This document shows positions 27,864-29,773 of a DNA stretch of 29,773 nt, in pieces. The notes beneath the pieces are model-generated. The model was given only the letters and a program-made list of their open reading frames with translations, was not told the origin of the DNA and ran no database searches. A program made the translations under genes and the position numbers. The stretch comes from a virus: positions 1-29,773 of the IMG/VR virus record IMGVR_UViG_3300023174_000497. The stretch is one strand, 5' to 3'. Within the stretch, counting starts at the first letter, position 1. Each line of letters begins with the position of its first letter.

Positions 27864-29773
27864 TTAAGCCTTCATGTAGCTAACACGAATACGATCTCCA
27901 CTCACAGGAGCGACAGCAAATGTTACTGTTCCACCAGAGATAGAGTAGTCGTTTCCAACGCCAGGCTCTTGTAAGAGACCGTTCAGATACACATGCTCAC
28001 TGCCCAACACAGGAGTAAATGCAAGTGAGAAGTCTGCATTACTTCCATTGATCGAACCACTTGGAGACTCACGAGTAATGACATTTGCAACGTAGAGTAC
28101 AGTTGACTCAAGCGCAGCAATATCAGACTCAGCAGTATCCATGCGGCCTTCAAGAGCAGACACATCAGATGCAAGTCCAGCTTCAGCAGCCATAGCTCTC
28201 GACTCTTCTGCGTCGATATTACCTTGGAGGGTAGCATCAGCAGCAGTACGAGCAGCAGCTTCAGCACTAACAGCAGCAGCACGAGCAGCCTCTTCAGCAG
28301 CAAGGTCAGCAGCAACATCAGAAATGTCTGATGCAAGAGCGGCGTCACCAGCAATACGAGCAGTTGCCTCAGCACTCACAGCAGTAGCACGAGCAGCTTC
28401 TTCTGCGTCAATCTCAGCTTGAAGAGCAGCCTCAGCAGCCATTGCACGAGTCTCTTCTGCATCAACGTCAGCAGCACGATTGGTTACTTCTGATGCAAGA
28501 TCAGCAGCAACGTCGGAGATATCAGATGCAAGTCCAGCTTCAGCAGCCATAGCTCTCGACTCTTCATCGGAGATATCAGATGCAAGTCCAGCTTCAGCAG
28601 CCATAGCTCTCGACTCTTCTGCGTCGATATTACCTTGGAGGGTAACGTCAGCAGCAGCACGAGCAGCTTCTTCAGCATCAATCTCAGCTTGAATAGCAGC
28701 TTCAGCACCCATTGCACGAGTCTCTTCTGCATCAATATTACCTTGGAGGGTAACGTCAGCAGCAGCTCTAGCAACTTCTTCTGCATCAACTTCAGCTTGA
28801 ACAGCAGCCTCAGCAGCCATTGCACGAGCTTCTTCAGCAGCAAGGTCAGCAGCCACAGCACCAATTTGACTCGCTACAGTTGTAGCAAAATTGGCGTCTC
28901 CAGCTAAAGCATCACTGAGTTCCTTGAGAGTATCAAGTACAGCAGGAGCACTGTTTACAAGAGCAGCAATCTCAGCATCTGTGTAGCTATTAGCACTTGC
29001 AAGTACAACAGCATCAGCAGCCAAGTAATCAGTCTCGATAGCGTCAATGTTGCCTTGAAGAACAATGTCAGCAGCAGCACGAGCAGCTTCTTCAGCATCA
29101 ACTTCAGCTTGAACACCCGCTACAGCAGTAATGCGAGCAGACTCTTCAGTAGAAATATCAGCAGCCAGAGAAGCCTCAGCAGCAAGAGCACGAGACTCTT
29201 CTGCATCAACGTCAGCAGCACGAGCAGCAGCTTCTGCAGCAAGGTCAGCAGCTACGTCAGCAAGATCAGATGCGAGAGCGGCGTCACCAGCAATGCGAGC
29301 AGACTCTTCGTCAGCAAGATCACTAGCAAGTGCAACCTCAGCAGCCTCAGCACGAGCTTGTTCAGCATTTACATCAGCAATACGAGCAGCAGTCTCAGCA
29401 GCAAGGTCAGCAGCAACATCAGAAATGTCTGATGCAAGAGCGGCGTCACTAGCAATACGAGCAGACTCTTCGTCGGAAAGGTCAGCAGCAAGAGCGGCGT
29501 CGCCAGCAATGCGAGCAGACTCTTCGTCAGCAAGATCACTAGCAAGTGCAACCTCAGCAGCCTCAGCACGAGCTTGTTCAGCATCAATCTCAGCTTGAAG
29601 AGTAGCTTCAGCAGCCATCGCACGAGTTACCTCAGCAGCAAGGTCAGATTGAAGTTCAGCAACATCAGCTTCAACAGCAGTTGCGCGTCCTTCAAGAGCG
29701 TCGATGTCAAACTCTGCACCGTTCAAACGACTTGTGTGAGTTGCATCAGCAGCTACACGAGCAGTTGTCTCAG
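27864..29773 (-). CDS. Alanine-rich coiled-coil fibre protein, N terminus beyond the window
   Basis: The frame stays open to the window's right edge; codons upstream of the TTG at 29724-29726 (..ARVAADATHTSR) continue the same coiled-coil register, so that TTG is not the true start. At least 636 residues are present. The main body is a heptad-rich repeat of about 18 residues (SDLADEESARIAGDAALA, AEEARAMAAEAAVQAEVDAE), interrupted once by the LDTLKELSDALA segment also found in the 767-residue fibre. The C terminus (about the last 75 residues) is a REIPSG-type beta domain (TRESPSGSINGSNADFSL ... VYLNGLLQEPG ... VRVSY-like end). It probably forms a long trimeric shaft (a proximal fibre or whisker) with the terminal domain as a docking cap. 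Confidence 0.85.
   Translation of the reverse strand, partial: ETTARVAADATHTSRLNGAEFDIDALEGRATAVEADVAELQSDLAAEVTRAMAAEATLQAEIDAEQARAEAAEVALASDLADEESARIAGDAALAADLSDEESARIASDAALASDISDVAADLAAETAARIADVNAEQARAEAAEVALASDLADEESARIAGDAALASDLADVAADLAAEAAARAADVDAEESRALAAEASLAADISTEESARITAVAGVQAEVDAEEAARAAADIVLQGNIDAIETDYLAADAVVLASANSYTDAEIAALVNSAPAVLDTLKELSDALAGDANFATTVASQIGAVAADLAAEEARAMAAEAAVQAEVDAEEVARAAADVTLQGNIDAEETRAMGAEAAIQAEIDAEEAARAAADVTLQGNIDAEESRAMAAEAGLASDISDEESRAMAAEAGLASDISDVAADLASEVTNRAADVDAEETRAMAAEAALQAEIDAEEAARATAVSAEATARIAGDAALASDISDVAADLAAEEAARAAAVSAEAAARTAADATLQGNIDAEESRAMAAEAGLASDVSALEGRMDTAESDIAALESTVLYVANVITRESPSGSINGSNADFSLAFTPVLGSEHVYLNGLLQEPGVGNDYSISGGTVTFAVAPVSGDRIRVSYMKA
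28513..28619 (-). repeat. 54-base tandem repeat in the fibre coiled coil
   Basis: A 53-base block starting TCGGAGATATCAGATGCAAG recurs exactly with a 54-base period, encoding the 18-residue unit ISDEESRAMAAEAGLASD twice. It is a very recent duplication within a longer array of diverged 18-residue units. Confidence 0.85.
29281..29585 (-). repeat. Near-identical 88-base direct repeats 216 bases apart in the fibre gene
   Basis: The blocks 29281-29368 and 29497-29584 match with about one difference. The offset is 216 bases, or 72 codons and four 18-residue units, so the duplication kept both frame and coiled-coil phase. Confidence 0.75.

Noticed and set aside
28141-29598. Long open frames on the plus strand opposite the coiled-coil fibre gene
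   Set aside because: They are Ser/Ala-rich shadows caused by the repetitive codons of the minus-strand gene, lack ribosome-binding sites, and overlap each other in several frames.
28141-29650. Possible CRISPR-like array because of regularly spaced repeats
   Set aside because: The repeats are coding, in frame, multiples of 54 bases, diverged as protein units, and lack constant repeats with unique spacers.
29724-29726. TTG as the start of the coiled-coil fibre gene
   Set aside because: The reading frame continues upstream to the window edge with the same coiled-coil composition, so the true start is outside the window.

Overview
The window is a stretch of a T4-superfamily myovirus genome (Caudoviricetes). 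Every gene I can support lies on the minus strand, so the biological reading order runs from base 29773 down to base 1. The host cannot be read from the sequence. The gene order (13-14-15-16-17-18-19-20-x-21-22-23-tail completion-uvsY-uvsW-55-47), the absence of a gp24 paralogue next to gp23, and the modular fibre genes fit environmental, probably aquatic, relatives of the cyano-T4/far-T4 phages better than coliphage T4. The intein is closest, from memory, to AceL-TerL, which came from Ace Lake metagenomic data.

In transcription order: (1) 29773-22043 is an adhesion and lysis block with an alanine-rich coiled-coil fibre (N terminus beyond the window), a second fibre, a third fibre with a YadA-like head, a LamG-type lectin-like protein and a holin. 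(2) 22039-18478 holds the neck genes 13, 14 and 15 and the small terminase 16. gp13 carries an extra N-terminal domain that also occurs three times in the fibre proteins. (3) 18471-15770 is the large terminase gene 17, broken into two overlapping ORFs by an atypical split intein. The N-intein is only about 25 residues long and is fused in frame to a GIY-YIG/NUMOD3 homing endonuclease. The C-intein is about 102 residues. (4) 15661-6849 holds sheath (18), tube (19), portal (20), a 59-codon head-core candidate, protease (21), two inserted virion-accessory genes, scaffold (22) and major capsid (23), ending at a strong terminator. (5) 6696-1 holds a gp3-like tail completion protein, a small HExxH protein, uvsY, two diverged sister ORFs, the uvsW helicase, the late sigma factor gp55 and the recombination nuclease subunit gp47 (C terminus beyond the window).

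The late genes are preceded by T4-type late promoter boxes (TATAAATA or NCTAAATA) on the minus strand, in keeping with gp55 being encoded here. Several boxes overlap or abut the stop codon of the upstream gene. The only long non-coding stretch (1959-2591) holds three abutting compact hairpins, and a 14-base motif recurs in and around it.

The most unusual system is the interrupted terminase. A packaging motor essential for virion production must be rebuilt by protein trans-splicing (or by rare frameshifting plus cis-splicing), and the splicing reaction would itself release the homing endonuclease.
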